This document shows, piece after piece, positions 21,729 through 32,319 of a stretch of DNA of 60,000 nucleotides (position 1 is the first letter of the stretch; every line of letters begins with the position of its first letter). Source of the DNA: Prorocentrum cordatum. Lineage: Eukaryota > Sar > Dinophyceae > Prorocentrales > Prorocentraceae. Below the pieces are notes generated by a model. That model did not search any database, had not been told where the DNA came from, and saw only the letters and a list, made by a program, of their open reading frames with translations. The translations under genes and the position numbers were made by a program. The stretch is from assembly GCA_963575745.1 (NCBI GenBank), contig CAUYUJ010019248.1, positions 478,712 to 538,711 on the forward strand. Direction: 5' to 3'.

Positions 21729-22991
21729 TCAGGAGGCCTGCCTTCCAGCGTCGCATCGGCTCGGCAGGGGGCGCGCGGAAGACGACCGCTCGGCGCCTTC
21801 GGCGGCGCGGCGCGCCGCCGGCGACCGCCTGTGCAGCCGCTGATCCGCCCTGCCGCCCTTCTTGTACCTCGCCACCGACGTCTCGGCGAGCCGCCGCCCG
21901 CGGCCCTGGATGCGGCGCAGGTCTCGCGCTCCGACGAGCGCGTCGCGCGAGGTCCCGCCGTGCGCCGGCGCGCGCAGCACCGGCGTCGCCTCCCCCTGGC
22001 GGCCCACGGCCTTGGCTGCGCTCTCGAAGCTCGTCGCCCACTCGCAGTAGCTGAACGGGGGCGCGGCGTGGTCCTCGACGACGCTCTCGCCCCCGGTGCC
22101 TTTCTTCGGGGTCATCGCCCACCTCTGTGGGTGAAGGGTCGCGCCCCTCTTCAAGGCAGAGCGCCGACGGCCGCCAGCTGGCGGCGCCCGATCGCACTCC
22201 CTGATCCTCAGCACCTCGCGCGGCCTCAAATAGTGGATACAAGCGAAGACGACGGCGGCGCCCCAGAGCCAGCTCCCCACGTCCACAAGGCGCTGGGCCA
22301 CCAAGCGCGCTGCAGCCCACGGCAGCGGCAGGCGCGCCCGCGGCGGCTCCAGCTTCGGAAGCCCTGGCGGGCCACCTGGACCGGCACCAGGTTGGCGCGC
22401 CCAGGGCCAAGCCACAGGACGAACCCCGATCGCACCCGCCATCTTCCACGCCGTGTTGGACCTCCAACCGTCGTTGTACATCTGATTGAGCATCTCCGCC
22501 GCCATAACCTCCAGGTCCGCGATTCGTCGATATCGCGGCCCCCGCCCTCGAACCCAGGCCGCGAACCTCCGGCGCTGGACGTCGCGCTCCGACTCCCGCC
22601 GCGCTGACACTGAGCGGCGCCCCACCAGCGAACGGCCTGCCCGAGCCGCCCCGAGACGAGCCGCCGGGGGCGGGTGGGTAGCGCGCCCCCCCGCCGCGCG
22701 AGCCTCGCGGCCCACGCCGACCTCGCGGATCTGGCGGGGCTCGCGCTCGGGCCGCGGCCATCGCTGCCTGCGCCCGAGGAAGGCGTTCGCGGAACTGTGG
22801 CGCGTCGGCAAGCTCGCCCCGATCGCCGTCGCCACAGTCCCCGCGGAGGACCCCCTCCGCCAGGAGGTCGGGCGGCTGTCCGAGCGGGAATCGGCCCCCG
22901 CCCGACGCGCCCCGGCGCCCGCGCCAGCACGCCGCGCACTCGCAGCGCCCCCCCCCCCAGCCCCCAGGCGGAAGCGTGCGCGCGCAGACAA
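21729..22991 (-). pseudogene. Tyrosine-recombinase-like protein
   Basis: One open frame of 420 codons on -. It has an N-terminal helical part (ADLEVMAAEMLNQMY) and a core with LPLPWAAARLVAQRLV, VFACIHYLRPREVLRIRECD (the LRPxE block) and MTPKKGTGGES. At the C-terminus come AHGGTSRDAL, RRIQGRGRRLAETS and VARYKKGGR, with the likely nucleophile Tyr in RYKK. The family has RHGG and a GRW-type block; here they read PAHGG and GRR, so at least one catalytic Arg and the Trp look lost. It would cut and rejoin the circular cDNA of a DIRS-like element. A Crypton origin is the alternative; the RT upstream favours DIRS. Confidence 0.7.
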
Positions 22992-23449
22992 AGGCTGCCT
23001 CGCGAGGCGGCGTCAGCGGCGCCCCTCTCGGAGGGTGCCCAGCGCCACGCGGGAGACAGGTTCGCGCCCAACACCAGCGCGGCCGAGCGTCGAAGGACGC
23101 GACAGAGGCCGAACGAGCCCCCGCGCCCCTCGGTCCGAGACAGGATGACGGTCATGGCATCTCCGAAGATCAGGTGACGTCTCCCGTGGGCAGCTGAGGT
23201 CCTGGCCAGGTGATTCAGGGTCCAGGTTGCAGAACGAGACCCCAGATGCACTCGATGCTCTCCAGAGGTTCACCTGACCGCGGCCACTCTACACCAACGA
23301 CCACCCCAGACACGCTCACGGGCAGGCGGAACCCGATCAAGCCCCTCATCCTCATCACCCCGAAATAGATCTCCCCGAAAATCGTGAACATGATCATGTT
23401 CATCTCGTTTTGCAGAACTCCATCGGTCGCCGTGGGTCCCCAACATCTT

Positions 23450-24470
23450 AACGTCGTGCTCGTCGATAACTTTGCCCATCACCATGCAACCCCAAGACGA
23501 CGCGATGAACGCGCGGGCCTCGGGGGCCCAACTCGCATCGAGCTCCCGAGACGTCGCGAGCGCGATGGCGGCCATCCAGCGAAGCTCGAAGAACAGACGG
23601 CCATAACGAGGAACGACTTTGTTGATGCTGCTGGGCGAAGGCGAAGCAAGCTTGCGGGGCCGCGAGCACCTCCCTCCGAATCGGGCCCCGCGTCGTGAAG
23701 TGCCCGAGGAGCGCCGAGACCTCTTGCCCACTGGCCCCCCAGGCCGGCCACGCGCAGGAGCGCCAGGCGGGCCGCCAGGCGCTGCGCAAGGACATCGAGC
23801 AGCGGCCCTGCTCGGTGACATGCTGGCCCAGCGCGTCGCCGCCTTGGCTGATCTCCATTTCGTGCATCGGCGGCCCGGCGGCCACTCGGCGCCCGCGGGC
23901 GCGCGCCACCGCGTCCTCCGCCACGGAGCAGCCCCTGCCCAAGCGCGCGAAGTTGTCGACGTACTCCGCGCGGGCGATTGGCGCAGGCCCTGGCGGGGGC
24001 CTGCCATCCACGAAGGCGTTATTCAGGGGCGCGCGGGGTTCGCGGCGGGCGAGCTCCTCGTGCAGCGCCCGGCGCGCCTGCAAGGCTAGCGCCCGCCCCG
24101 TCGGCAGCGCCGCGATGACGGGGTGGGCGCGGTCTCCAGCTCGCGCGGGGCCGCCCCCCCACCTCGGTGACCCCCGGCTCCCAGGCCCGCATCTTGTCGA
24201 AACAATAGAGGCGCGAAGCTGAGGCGGCAGCGAGATGGCGTAGAGGGCCACCTCGACGTCGGCGCCCGCGACGGTCGGCGGCGGCCCCGCGTCCAGATGC
24301 AGGTTGGCAAGGCAGGCTCCGCTCGCGAGCTGCGCGGGGCCGGGGCCCTCGAAGCAGTTCGGGGCCCTCGCGTCCACCGCCGACCGCTGGGCGCCCGACT
24401 CCTTCCAAATACTGAAGCAACCGATCCGACGTCTTACGCCGCGCCGAAAGCCAAAATGGCTAGCGGCGCG
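23450..24470 (-). pseudogene. DIRS-like reverse transcriptase / RNase H
   Basis: Within a frame open from 24,971 to 23,448 on -: CFSIWKESGAQRSAVDAR (start of RT), ADVEVALYAISLP (motif A), then AEYVDNFARLGRG, where YVDN stands for the YxDD catalytic motif. After that comes QEVSALLGHFTTRGPIRRE, the RNase H-proximal VGH..RRE block, and RSSLWPSV. From memory YVDN is usual in the dinoflagellate family rather than a mutation. The 23,270-23,450 and 24,560-25,377 flanks look like damaged parts of the same ORF in other frames. Confidence 0.65.
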
Positions 24471-24574
24471 GAGCCGCTTAAAGAGCTCTACGCACACGCT
24501 TCCGCCGCGCAGGGCGGGGCCGGCGCGCGCCCGACGCGGGCCCGGGAGCTTTAGTCTCGCCCCCCCACCCCCCC

Positions 24575-24650
24575 GCCCCACACGCACGCACGCACGCGCG
24601 CGCGCGCGCACGCACGCACGCGCGCGCGCACGCACACGCGCGCGCACCCC
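24575..24650. repeat. (CGCA)n/(CG)n microsatellite
   Basis: GCACGCACGCGCGCG repeat inserted within the RT-bearing ORF of the DIRS-like element. Confidence 0.85.
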
Positions 24651-25377
24651 GCACCGGGAAGCACCTTGTCTAGAAACCTCTTCTCGTCGAACCCGCCCGC
24701 CGGACCAGTGGCCCGGCCCAGAAAAATAAACCGAAACCCTGGAGGTGGGCGCCCAGCAAGTCCACGCGAAGATGGGCGACCCGCGACACCGAACCGTCGT
24801 GGGCCAACTTGGGCCGAAGCTCGCCAGAAGCTCCTGGCCCGTCGAGGTCGCCAGGTGGCCGCCGCACATCCACTGCGCGCTGGCGCAGGTCATCCAGAGC
24901 AATGCTTCGCGCCAGCGTCGGCCTCGCGGGATGGCAGGGCGACCCGCCATCGCGCGCCCCGTGCGTGTCATTGCGGACGTCTACGAGCTCGTCGGTGACG
25001 GCGTCGACTGCCGCGACGCGCTGAACCCGCCGCTGCGCAAATCTGCGCGCAAGGCCCCCCGCCGCGCGGCCGCCGCGCAGGCCCTGAAGGTGAGCGAGAG
25101 AAAAAATCTCGCTGTCGTCGGCGGGGAAATCGAGCCCGGCGAGAGAATTCGGCCTTGTGGTTCCCGTCGGGCACGGGCCCCTGACCCGACGGGTGTCTCT
25201 CATGCTCCATTGCCCATGGCGCGGCGTTTGCCCCCCCCGCGCCTTTCGAACTTTCTCCAGCGCTTGCCAACGCACTCGCATCTCGTTCGACCTCGCAAGA
25301 GACGACGCCCAACAAGTCCGTGGAAACCGCGCGCCCCCCACTCTCGCGAAGGCGCCCCATGAACGCATCGCGCTCAT

Positions 25378-26701
25378 CTAAGAGCCCAGTTCGCCCGCGC
25401 CCCCTGCCCCGTCACTCTCGTCGACAGCGGCATGGCCATTGGCGGGCTCGCGGGAGTACCAGTACTCGACCAGCTGGCACTCGCGAGCGTTGGTCGCCAG
25501 ACAGGCACACTTCGCCACTTCGAGCGCGTCGTAGCCGGCGGTCATCTGCAGGGCTCGTAGCCCGTTCTCGCGCACCTCGTCTCCCCAATCGCCACGCTGG
25601 GGACGATCAACCTGCCGCCACCACGCATGGTGGTCTCCAGGCCCGCCTCCCCGACGATCGAGGAACCTCATCACCCACTCTACCTTCCTGGGCCCCTGCG
25701 CGGGCCAGTCGCTGAACGGCGTCGCGACCCCCTGCTCGAACACCTGGCACCATGGGCGGCGCTGGGCTCCCCCCCGCGGCCGCGGGAGCTGCCCGAGCGG
25801 CCCCAGCTCCACTTCCAGCGGCGGGCCCCCCCCCGAGCGCAGCGGGGCGAACTCCAGCCCCCAGCGCATCTCCACATCCCACCGCTGGAGCTGCTCCGTT
25901 TCCCTGCCCAGGGAAACGCGGCGCGGCCAGCGGCGGGTGCCCTGGATCGGCCAGCAACGGCAACAGAGCACCGCCGGCAGGTCTCGATGCACATGATCGT
26001 CCTTCGCCGCGATCTTCGCTAGCCTCTGGAACTCTTGCAGGTCGGCGGGCGTAGGCTCCCTCCTGAACCTGTAAGGGTCCCGAGGGGTCCCAGGACACGA
26101 AGGGCGTCGGCTCTCGCTCCAGCGGAAGGCAGCGATGTTGACGTCGGTGCCGCCGTACGTATCGCAGTAACGGTCGCTTTCCGGCGTGGGCACCAGCACC
26201 TCAATCGTTCCCGTTGGATTACCCGCCAAGACTCCGAACACCAAGCGTTGGTGGAAGTGGGCGGCCCCTGCGTACTGCCCCCACGCCCACTCCTGGACGG
26301 TCGGCTGCGCCATCGTTCAGAGCAGGAACCGAGGGCCTCACCACCGCCAGGAGCGTCCGCCACCACGCGCGGCCTGAATATAGCACCGCAAACAGCAGCA
26401 CGTGCACGGTCACGCCCACGGCGCCTCCGAGCAGCTTGAGGCACAGGTTCAGCACCCACCCCAGCACCGGCCAGTTCCCGTCTCGCGCGGCCGAAAGGGC
26501 CACGGGGGCCTCCTCGGCGGGCGCGGGGGCCCGCACCTCGGCGGCGCCTCCGCAGGCCTCAGCCTCAGCAGCCCGCCGCTGCCGCGCGGGCTCTGGGCAG
26601 CCGAACGAGGGGCAGTGCTCCGCCACAGCCGCGGGCCACCCCAGGGACGGGCACGCAGGTGGTTCCGCGCAGCGGAGGTCGGGACAGCGAGGACAGGCCA
26701 C
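25378..26701 (-). pseudogene. DIRS-like ORF1, Cys-rich N-terminus
   Basis: Frame 1 (26,701 down) reads MACPRCPDLRCAEPPACP and CPSFGCPEP, a Cys-Pro-rich segment, then a hydrophobic stretch LLGGAVGVTVHVLLFAVLY that looks like a membrane segment. After a frame change the protein reads VQEWAWGQYAGAAHFHQRL, LVPTPESDRYCDTYGG, KVEWVMRFLDRRGGGPGDHH, RGDWGDEV and ARECQLVEYWY. I know the WxWGQY..FHQRL and RT-WxxR-H-WM..D-WG..QLVEY pattern from dinoflagellate DIRS-like ORFs. Biochemical role unknown; gag-like by position. Confidence 0.6.
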
Positions 26702-26801
26702 AACCTGCGCACGCCACGCCCGATCCTCTCCAACGTGCGTGGCCCACGCTGCCAGCCAGGCTATCGCGACCGCAACTGAGAGATGTGCGGGCGCATGATG
26801 A

Positions 26802-26877
26802 ACTTAAACCAGGATGGTGACGTACGGCCCTCTCCTGCGCAGACTGCTACAAACATGTGCATCTGAAGATCGGCTCG
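26802..26877 (+). repeat. Direct repeat W, copy 2
   Basis: GAACTTAAACCAGGATGGTG, CGGCCCTCTCCTG and GTGCATCTGAAGAT, nearly identical to 20,588-20,664. It is followed directly by a GGA tract, where copy 1 is followed by a (TA)n-bearing unit. Confidence 0.85.
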
Positions 26878-26879
26878 CG

Positions 26880-27110
26880 ACGAGGAGGAGGAGGAGGAGG
26901 AGGAGGAGGAGGAGGAGGAGGAGGAGGAGGAGGAGGAGGAGGAGGAGGAGGAGGAGGAGGAGGAGGAGGAGGAGGAGGAGGAGGAGGAGGAGGAGGAGGA
27001 GGAAGCAGGAGGAGGAGGAGGAGGAAGAGGAGGAGGAGGAGGAGGAGGAGTAGGAGGAGGAGGAGGACGAGGAGGGGGAGGAGGAGGAGGAGGAGGACGA
27101 GGAGGACGGC
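26880..27110. repeat. (GGA)n tract
   Basis: Long GGA repeat. On the sense strand of the neighbouring - exon it is a CCT-rich tract, probably intronic. Confidence 0.95.
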
Positions 27111-27139
27111 GAGAAACCCCCTTGTCACGTCGCCCCTGG

Positions 27140-27328
27140 GCGCGCCGCCGAGAGCTGGCGGACACCACGGCCGGGCTGACCGCCGGCTCGGGCCGCTTGC
27201 GCAGCAGCCGCCGCGCCGCCGCCGCGACCTCGCGCGCCGCAGCGGCGGCGTCGAGGCCCCGCAGGCCCTGCAGGGCTTCCCTGCGAAGCTCCGCGGCCGT
27301 CCCCGGCGGCGGCAACACGTCCCTGACC
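27140..27328 (-). CDS. Possible second exon of the 27-30 kb gene
   Basis: After an acceptor-like GCGCCCCAG the - strand reads VRDVLPPPGTAAELRREAL, then RGLDAAAAAREVAAAARR and KRPEPAVSPAVV, ending near a GC-rich GACGTGACAAGG (possible GT donor). Its phase 0 start fits the phase 0 end of the exon at 29,857-30,279. It is Ala-rich and helical. The link between the two is inferred from phase and style only. Confidence 0.4.
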
Positions 27329-27754
27329 TGGGGCGCACAAGGACAGTCAGTCGGAACTCAGGACCTGGGGCAAAACAGATCCTTCAAGAGCATGAGACCT
27401 TCCGTCGGCCAAAACTGAAGAGCATTCGAGGGTGCCCTCCCCCAGGTTGTACAATAATGTCCAAGAAGCACGAAAAAACAGTAGAGCACCCTCCCCAAAC
27501 CGAGTTCGATCTGATACCTCGGTCCGACTGATGTTTCCTTCCGCCCAGGCAAGCAACCCATGAACCACGAACCACAAGTCTTCAAGTGTCGGCGTGCCCA
27601 AGGCAACCTTCGCCCAGGAGCGAAACTGCGCCGAGAAAACAAAAAAGGGCTGCAGGTTCCCTCGCCCGCACGCCTATGCGTCGATACGGTTATGGTTATA
27701 GGGCGCCATTGGGTCCACGTTAAAATGAAGAAAGGAAAAAAGGACACACGCACG

Positions 27755-27822
27755 CATACATACATACATACATACATACATACATACATACATACATACA
27801 TACATACATACATACATGCATA
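27755..27822. repeat. (ATAC)n microsatellite
   Basis: About 16 CATA units. Confidence 0.95.
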
Positions 27823-27997
27823 CATACTGAGGCACGAGGACATGTTAATACTCCGTGCACTCACCGGATACGTGCATCCGACCCACACACCTAGTACAAC
27901 AACGTACTGTAGCATATCGTTTCCCGATCGGTATGGCCAGACATCGCCCGCCACAGGCGTTAATTCCCCAAGCAGCGTTTGCCATTTAGGGTTCAAT

Positions 27998-28004
27998 GTA
28001 TGTG

Positions 28005-28036
<32 letters not shown>

Positions 28037-28052
28037 TGTGTGTGTGTGTGTT
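27998..28052. repeat. (TG)n/(TGCG)n microsatellite
   Basis: GTGTGTGTGCGTGCGTGCG run. Confidence 0.9.
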
Positions 28053-28129
28053 TTCCAGGGAGCTGGGTCTGAGTGCCGGTCCGGCGGCTGTGTCATCGTT
28101 GTCGCCGCCCCGTCACCACTTTGTACAAC

Positions 28130-28570
28130 TTATGTTGTAACGCATAGATTGCACAACGCACATGGCAACACGCCTATACTGCATCGAATGATCTGCTCCA
28201 CGTATCATGCACCATCGATTGCACCACGTAGGTTGCACCATATAGATTGCACAATTTGTATTGCACCACGTGCGATGCACCACGCAAGTTGCACCACATG
28301 TATTGTTCCACGCAGCTCGCAAACATATAGAGCGCCACGTGCACTGCGCAGCCTAGGTTGCACCACGCGGGCCACACAACATGAATTGCGCAACGCGGGT
28401 CGCACGGCCTAGATTGCATCACGTATATTGCATCAGATACGTGCTCCACCCAAGAAAGACGACATAGATGGCACCACAAGTACTGCACCACGTAGATCGG
28501 GCAACAATGATTGCACCATCTACGTCGCGCAACATCCATTGCGCCACGTAAATGGCACGACATCGGATGT
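28130..28570. repeat. 15-bp minisatellite, about 28 diverged units
   Basis: The unit is close to TTGCACCACGTAGAT. Units vary but keep a 15-bp period, leaving a 129-codon open frame on - rich in WCN and VVQ. This is a repeat by-product, not a protein I would support. Confidence 0.85.
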
Positions 28571-28977
28571 CAGCTTGTGATTAACAACTCCGCGGGGGGC
28601 GCGTGTTTAAAAAAATGGTTCCCCTGCTCGCGCAAATTGCGGGATGGCGCCCGCCAAGTTGAAAATCAACATGGCGGCGCCGGTGATTAGCGCCGACGCC
28701 AGGCCGCCAACGAGAAGGCGACAAACAGCACAGACTGGGCCCCGGGAGAGGGGGCGGACGGCAAAGGCGGCAGAAGCAGGGACCGTGAGCCAGGGCGACG
28801 CGTGTTTGAAATGAAAAAGATCTGCTGTCGGCGCTCGCCCCCGCAATTTTCGTGCTCTGTTTTGTCGAACCGATGCGCTTCCTCTGCCCTGGCCGCACCC
28901 AAGGGGGGCGTCAGCTGCGTCGCGGGCCCGCGAACAAGGCGGGCTAGACGAAAATGGGCGTGGACAAGAGGGGACTT

Positions 28978-29120
28978 GCCCAGCAACTCACATTGCTGAT
29001 TTTCCGTGCGCCCCCTGGCGCCGAAAGCGGCCATGCATCGAGGATTGGCCCCTCGGCGGGGCGACCGAAACCACCTGCGCGCAGCACGTTTCGCAACCGC
29101 CCTTTTCCTTCCCCAGCCCT
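28978..29120 (+). repeat. Dispersed palindrome-rich repeat, copy 3 of 3
   Basis: CTCACATTGCTGATTTTCC, GCGCCCCCTGGCGCCG, CATCGAGGATTGGCCCCTCG, GAAACCACCTGC and TTTCGCAACC. Closest to copy 1 at 2,250. Confidence 0.65.
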
Positions 29121-29169
29121 CCTCCCGGGCAGTCGTCCTCCTCCCTTTTCTTTCGTGGTCTCTGTAGTC

Positions 29170-29201
29170 GTCGACGACGACGACGGCGACGACAACGACG
29201 A

Positions 29202-29239
<38 letters not shown>

Positions 29240-29490
29240 GGACGAGGACGAGGACGACGGACGGCGAACGGCAGACGGCGACGGCGGCGACGACGGCGAC
29301 GCACTGCGAATGCCCTATGGGGGGGGGGGTTGCGCAGGCCCGCTGTAGTCGACGACGACGACGACGATGACGACGCGACGACGACGACCACGACGACGAC
29401 AAAGAAGAAAACGACGACAACGACGACGACGACGACGACTACGACGACGACGACGACGGCGGCGGCGGCGGCGACGACGACGCCGAAACC
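29170..29490. repeat. (GAC)n low-complexity region
   Basis: Two GAC/ACG-rich blocks around a short unique piece with a G run (29,321-29,330). Poly-Asp and poly-Val frames are artefacts. Confidence 0.9.
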
Positions 29491-29856
29491 TGACAGGGAG
29501 GAACAAACGTCGCCTCGGATGTGCACGTTCCCTATAACAACGGCTATACGACAGGCAGTCTTTGTGAGACTGTCATGCCAGGGTTACGCGATTACCCTCG
29601 GCGGCGCTAGCGACGACCCCCTGGCGCGCGTGATTAAAAAAAGGTTTCGCGCTCCGCGGGGTCCATTCATCAGCCCGGGGGGGGCTCTGGCCATTTATTG
29701 ATCACAAGCTGACATTCTTGCTCCTCATATAATGCACACTGTAAATGAGCATGTTGTTAAAACGCACTGTTTGGGGTCCACGCTGGCTAACACTATGAGA
29801 TCACTCGGCGCGCGCGTCGCCCCTCGGTAAGAGTATGTTTGGGTGGCGCCAGTCAC

Positions 29857-30279
29857 CTGCTGGCCCAAGGCGTACCGGGTCAGCTGCCCAGCCGACTTGG
29901 CCAGCTCCGCCCGGTTGCCGTCGGCCGTGAGGAGCGGCAGCAGCGTGCGCTCCGCGGCGAGCCTCGTGTAGCGCCCCAAGAAGCCGTCGATCTGCGCCCC
30001 GAGAACGCGGTCCACCTCCCTCCGCAGGCCCTCCACGACCTGCTGCCGGAACGGGCCGAGGACGGGAAGCCGACTCACTGCGTTCCCGAGCAGGTCCACC
30101 GTCTGCAGGAACTCGAAGATGCCGTCCTTCAGCACGGCCCCCACGGCTCTCTCAACCGCTGGCGTGCGCAGGGCGGCTCGGAGGTCCTCCTGCCTGAAGC
30201 CCTCGCCGAGCCCCACGGCGATCGACTTCTCCAGGCTGCTGGCCGCGTCGGGGCCCAGCAGCTGCTCCAACGTACGGTC
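29857..30279 (-). CDS. Exon of unknown, conserved-looking helical protein
   Basis: A 141-codon exon bounded by strong signals: acceptor TTCCTCCTCAG before GACCGTACG and donor GGCCAGCAG before GTGACTGG, both phase 0. The protein reads DRTLEQLLGPDAASSLEKSI, LGEGFRQEDLRAALRTPAVE, FEFLQTVDLLGNAVSRLPVL, GPFRQQVVEGLRREVDRVLG and AERTLLPLLTADGNRAEL. It is balanced in composition, unlike nearby repeats, and looks amphipathic-helical. I cannot name the family. Upstream exons were not found; a downstream exon may be at 27,140-27,328. Confidence 0.65.
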
Positions 30280-30769
30280 CTGAGGAGGAACGATACGGAG
30301 GGGCCGGCTCAGAGGGGGGATGCATCGAGGCTCGGCATCTGCGATAAGTCGCAGACAGATCGGCGCTGGGCTCTCGGTGGCGGAACTGCAGGCTCCTGGG
30401 AGGGGCGTGCCATCGGGCCCCTACCGGCGATGAAGGGGCGATCAGGGGCCGATGGATGTGTCCCTCCCTGAGCCCATCCCCCCCCTGACGCTGCACCTGG
30501 CTGTCGGCATAGCTCAGCTCTCTGGCGGCCGCTCGGGAGCATCGTTTAACCGATCCCTAAACCCACTGGCGTGTCCTCGATAGGGATGTAGTGGGATGGT
30601 GAAGTTGAATTCCGCCACCGTGCCATGTGCACGTTGAGGCGGAGAATAATGTCAAGTGCCGTTTGGATTCTGAATTCTAGTGAGGGCCCCCACCCCTGAG
30701 TCGCACTCTCTGCGTGCATCCCCCCCCTCCCCATTGTGAAACATAAATGGCGCTGCGCCCACGAGGCCA

Positions 30770-31790
30770 TGACCCCTCGTGAAACACGATGGGTATTCGT
30801 CCCGAGCTTCCGAGGCGGCCCACGAAGGCAACCAAAGATACTTAGACACCAAAATGGCCCAAGATGCCTCGAAGACGACCCAGCATGGCCCTAAGGGGGC
30901 CCAACATGGTTTCAAGACGGCCGTAGGTGCCTCCGAGAGGGCCCAACAGGCCCACAACAGAATCCCTAACAGGGTTCGAGGAAGCCCAAATGATGTCCCT
31001 TGGTTTGCTGAATGGTTTTCGCATTCTCGCGTTTTCTGGCTTCGGTCAGCTCAAGACGGCTCAGGTAGCCTCCACGACGGCCCCAAGACGGCTCAAGAGG
31101 CCCCCAAGAGAGTCCCAAAATGACGGGCCTGGACACCCGTTTTCCTGGGCGGCCCTGGAACTACATAGGAGTTCAAGAGTGTGTCGCGTGCGTCGTCTGG
31201 GAGCCAAAAGGATCATAATGTGGGCCCAGAGGGACTGAGAAGGCCGCGAAGATGGCCAAAGAGAGCCTGGAGTCGCCTCCCCAGATCCTCAAGATGGCTT
31301 AAAGACGACCAAAGGGCACCCCAAGAAACTCCAAGGGGGTCCAAAGGCACCCCACAGAGGGCCCTAGGACCTAGGATGCAAAAACCATCGATGATCCTTA
31401 GACGTTTGTCTGATTTTACGCTCCAAAACGGCCCAATAAAGGCCCCAATAGCACGCCCAGGAGGCCCCCGGGAGGGCCGCAAAACGCACCAAGAACGCCG
31501 CAAGACGGCCCAAGAGGCTCCAGAGGTGACCCTAAAGGCACCCAAGAAGACCCTAAGAGGGGCCCCGAAGGGAGAACCCGAACGGATGCTCCGAGCCTTC
31601 CGCTCCAAGATGGCCACAAGAGCGCCCCCGAGGTTCCCGAGGCCACCCCAAGACGACCAAAGAGGCCGCCAAGAGGCCCCCAAGACGCCCCGATAAGCCC
31701 CCCAAGCCCTTCCAGGAGTCTCTCGAGGGCTACCCCAAGATACCCCCCTATGCATCCAAGGGGCCTCTGGACCACAGCGCAGGAAAGGTG
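30770..31790. repeat. CCCAAGACGGCC-type degenerate repeat tract
   Basis: Short CCAAGANGGCCC words every 10-20 bp, very degenerate. Long frames of the Pro-Lys-Arg-Gln type on + and Trp-Gly-Pro type on - come from the repeat. The same style recurs at 34.7, 37.3, 43.1, 45.9, 51.6 and 54.8 kb. No gene is seen from 30,300 to 31,980. Confidence 0.8.
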
Positions 31791-31979
31791 GCGGGACGGG
31801 CCGCCCGTAGTCCGAACGGCGCCCCGCGGCTTCATAAACCAAGATCGTGTGAAAAACATCCCCTATCGATGATGGAAACGACAACATCTTCTGACGGATA
31901 CACGCATTGACCAAGGTTACCGACAAAACACAGCACCAAGTTTTCACGGACACCTGCACGCCAGCACGAAAACATTGCT

Positions 31980-32213
31980 TTACAAAGCAGGGGGCAAATT
32001 AATCGCACCGATCCCCCGGGCTTTGTGATGTTCATCCAGCACAGGCCAGGCCTCCTCTGGGACGAGAACCATCTCGAACTTTATGTGTTTATCCGCCGAA
32101 TGCACGCACAGAAGGCGTTCCTTCTCCACGGGTCGCGTAAACGGGCCATTGCACATCCAGCGGCACCAATTGAAAACGCAGTGCAACTTGGGCATTTCAC
32201 AGCCGCTCTGCAT
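31980..32213 (-). CDS. Probable 3' exon, unknown protein
   Basis: A frame reads KLHCVFNWCRWMCNGPFTRP, EKERLLCVHSADKHIKFEMV, VPEEAWPVLDEHHKARGIG and ends INLPPAL-stop. Its composition is clearly protein-like, with Cys/Trp/His content unlike the repeats around it. It could be the last exon of the damaged gene at 32.3-34.0 kb. The acceptor may be GGGGATGCAG near 32,220. Confidence 0.5.
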   Translation of the reverse strand: MQSGCEMPKLHCVFNWCRWMCNGPFTRPVEKERLLCVHSADKHIKFEMVLVPEEAWPVLDEHHKARGIGAINLPPAL

Positions 32214-32319
32214 CCCCAGCCGCCCCCGATCTGTCGCCGCGTCTCCGAATACTTTGTCTCCGAGGACATCTTCGCCGTCTAGAAGGGGCCATCCTACGAT
32301 CTCGACGGCGAAGGGCCAT

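Larger units (their letters stand above)
21610..26770 (-). mobile_element. DIRS-like retrotransposon (RT plus tyrosine recombinase), decayed
   Basis: On the - strand, 5' to 3': a Cys-rich N-terminal ORF with a membrane-like segment (26.7-25.4 kb), an RT-bearing ORF (about 25.4-23.3 kb), and a tyrosine-recombinase-like ORF (23.2-21.6 kb). RT followed by a tyrosine recombinase, with no DDE integrase, defines DIRS-type elements. Frames shift several times and catalytic residues are changed, so it is inactive. Ends were not found; two direct repeats (20,588 and 26,802) bracket it and might be related to termini. Confidence 0.72.

Noticed and set aside
26761-27110. Poly-Ser, poly-Gly, poly-Pro and poly-Arg frames
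   Set aside because: Products of a (GGA)n tract; the same happens at 16.7, 20.3, 36.9, 45.3 and 57.4 kb.
28174-28563. Trp-Cys-Asn-rich protein
   Set aside because: By-product of the 15-bp minisatellite with no start context or splice signals.
30779-31696. Basic Pro-Lys-Gln-rich frames resembling histone-like tails
   Set aside because: They come from degenerate CCCAAGANGGCCC words, are open in several frames at once, and recur wherever the repeat occurs.
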